5,404 nt of DNA from Bacteroidota bacterium (GTDB lineage Bacteria; Bacteroidota; Bacteroidia; Bacteroidales; UBA1556), in contig QNXT01000138.1 of the NCBI GenBank assembly GCA_003973505.1, positions 1 through 5,404 on the forward strand. Direction: 5' to 3'. The notes beneath the pieces were generated by a model, which had not been told where the DNA came from, searched no databases, and saw only the letters and a program-made list of their open reading frames with translations. Positions 4,161-5,404 of the stretch are shown one piece after another. How positions within the stretch are numbered: position 1 is the first letter of the stretch; each line of letters opens with the position of its first letter. The translations under genes and the position numbers were made by a program.

Positions 4161-5404
4161 TTAATATCCCTTAATATTTATTCTAGCGCCAAATAATACA
4201 TTCAACTGCGTGAAAAAGAATGCCTGACTGGCTTTATCACTTGCATCAGGAGTGGTTCTTACATCAGGCATATTTATATATCCTGCTTTGAATTCTGATT
4301 GAATAAAAAAGTAACGTCCAAAAGAGAGATTTACGCCAACAAGAGCTCCGAGACCAAAACCAGCCAAATGAAATTTATCGTTTGTAGACGGTGATAAATC
4401 AAAAGAATAAATATTCAAATATTGGTGCTCTGCTCCTACTTTTATATTGTATTTTCTATCAAAAGATGTTTGCATATAAAACTGATTACTAAAATCAAAA
4501 CTGTGCAAATCAATAGAAAAAATAGTGTTTCCTCCCGAAATTGCTTGAAAAGGAATGTTTGTGTTAATTGGTCTTAATCTCGATTTAAAACCATAACTCC
4601 AATGAAAACCATTATCTATGAAATAATCAAGTTCATAGCGCATATTATTGCCAATAACCAAGTCTAAAGCAAAGAAATCGTTTTTTCCCAAAGGATTTTT
4701 TACGGTATAATTTAGTAACACGCCTATTTTGGAAAGCTTGTCATAATGCGCTCCTAATTTAATAAATGCTTTATCGGGGTTTTCACGCACATTTATACTC
4801 AAGGTATTTTTATCAGTATAACGGTAGTAAATACTATTGAAGTTTTGTGTTGCCATAAGGTTATCAATACCTTGTTTAAACTTGGTTCTAGAAATTGTAT
4901 CTGGAGTTTTAATTCTTAATTTACCTTGCAAATATTCATCAGAGTAACTTGTTTTTCCTTTAAAAATAAATTTATCAATGCTAATACTATCTTTTATTTT
5001 TGAAATAATTGCTTTATCATTTTCCTTTTTATAATTCGATTTTAGTTTTTTTAATGCTCCCAAATGTTGCAAAGCACTTTTATATCCCAGTTCATAAATT
5101 TTTTTGTATTGTCCAAAATCTGTTACTGTATAATTTGAAATACTATCTGGTTTGATATAAATATCAGTCATTTCAACATTTTTTTTCATATCTGCGTACA
5201 TCCCAAAACTGACTATTTGCATCAATATAGCTGTTGCTGATTGCAACTCTTTTTGCTGTAATAAGGAATCTTGTACATCTACACCAATAATAATATCTGC
5301 TCCCATATTTTTTAGTGTTTGTACGGGGTAATTACTTATTATTCCACCATCAGAAAGCATTTTATCATCTAGCATCACGGGATCTAATAAAGAAGGAAAC
5401 GAAC
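4161..5404 (-). CDS. Patatin-like phospholipase with C-terminal POTRA and BamA-like barrel (N-terminus outside window)
   Basis: The frame is open to the window edge, so the start is missing; the in-frame GTG at 5378 is internal. The visible part opens with the end of a patatin domain: MLSDGGIISNYPVQTLKNMGADIIIGVDV, where the Asp of DGG (5349-5351) is the acid of the Ser-Asp catalytic dyad. The G-x-S-x-G nucleophile lies outside the window. Counting from 5378, a helical linker spans about 85-125, a POTRA-like domain 131-199 (SISIDKFIFKGK ... LSINVREN), and an Omp85/BamA-type beta-barrel about 203-405 with amphipathic strands and a final strand near the C-terminus. This is the layout of type Vd autotransporter-like phospholipases (PlpD, FplA), which place a lipase at the outer membrane or cell surface. 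The substrate is unknown. It is convergent with mtnA, and a hairpin terminator lies 35 bp beyond the stop. Confidence 0.82.
   Translation of the reverse strand, partial: SFPSLLDPVMLDDKMLSDGGIISNYPVQTLKNMGADIIIGVDVQDSLLQQKELQSATAILMQIVSFGMYADMKKNVEMTDIYIKPDSISNYTVTDFGQYKKIYELGYKSALQHLGALKKLKSNYKKENDKAIISKIKDSISIDKFIFKGKTSYSDEYLQGKLRIKTPDTISRTKFKQGIDNLMATQNFNSIYYRYTDKNTLSINVRENPDKAFIKLGAHYDKLSKIGVLLNYTVKNPLGKNDFFALDLVIGNNMRYELDYFIDNGFHWSYGFKSRLRPINTNIPFQAISGGNTIFSIDLHSFDFSNQFYMQTSFDRKYNIKVGAEHQYLNIYSFDLSPSTNDKFHLAGFGLGALVGVNLSFGRYFFIQSEFKAGYINMPDVRTTPDASDKASQAFFFTQLNVLFGARINIKGY

Overview
The window looks like a low-GC chromosomal segment from a member of the Bacteroidota. The evidence is a glycosyltransferase and an FtsE-type ATPase of the kind seen in that phylum, a small protein in front of ftsE, a patatin fused to a BamA-like barrel, almost no Shine-Dalgarno sequences, and two sites resembling the phylum's TAnnTTTG -7 promoter element. 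No rRNA, tRNA, CRISPR array or transposase gene was found.

Layout. Bases 1-310 (+) hold the C-terminal end of a probable radical SAM protein. A GT4-type glycosyltransferase (282-1406, +) overlaps it by 29 nt. Converging on these, 25 bp away, is a leftward pair: a conserved small protein of unknown function (2115-2318) followed after 11 bp by ftsE (1432-2103). A divergent intergenic region (2319-2771) follows. Next come mtnA (2772-3818, +), encoding methylthioribose-1-phosphate isomerase, and a repeat-rich convergent spacer (3819-4160). The window ends with the C-terminal part of a patatin/outer-membrane-barrel protein on the minus strand (4161-5404), cut by the window edge.

How the genes relate. 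The radical SAM gene and the glycosyltransferase are probably cotranscribed, perhaps in a surface-glycan or related biosynthetic cluster. The small gene and ftsE form a likely two-gene unit, with ftsX absent from the window. mtnA stands alone, without other methionine-salvage genes. The patatin protein is probably an outer-membrane or surface lipid hydrolase of type Vd secretion architecture.

The most interesting material is non-coding. A 161-bp MITE-like element (2523-2683) has 15-bp imperfect terminal inverted repeats, a perfect 8-bp flanking duplication (TAATGAAA) and two internal 14-bp inverted repeats. It sits 88 bp upstream of mtnA, and a decayed relative of its end lies just after mtnA. 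A separate 88-nt hairpin (4039-4126), centred on a perfect 34-bp palindrome, looks like a dispersed palindromic repeat serving as the terminator of the patatin gene. No new multi-gene system is evident.
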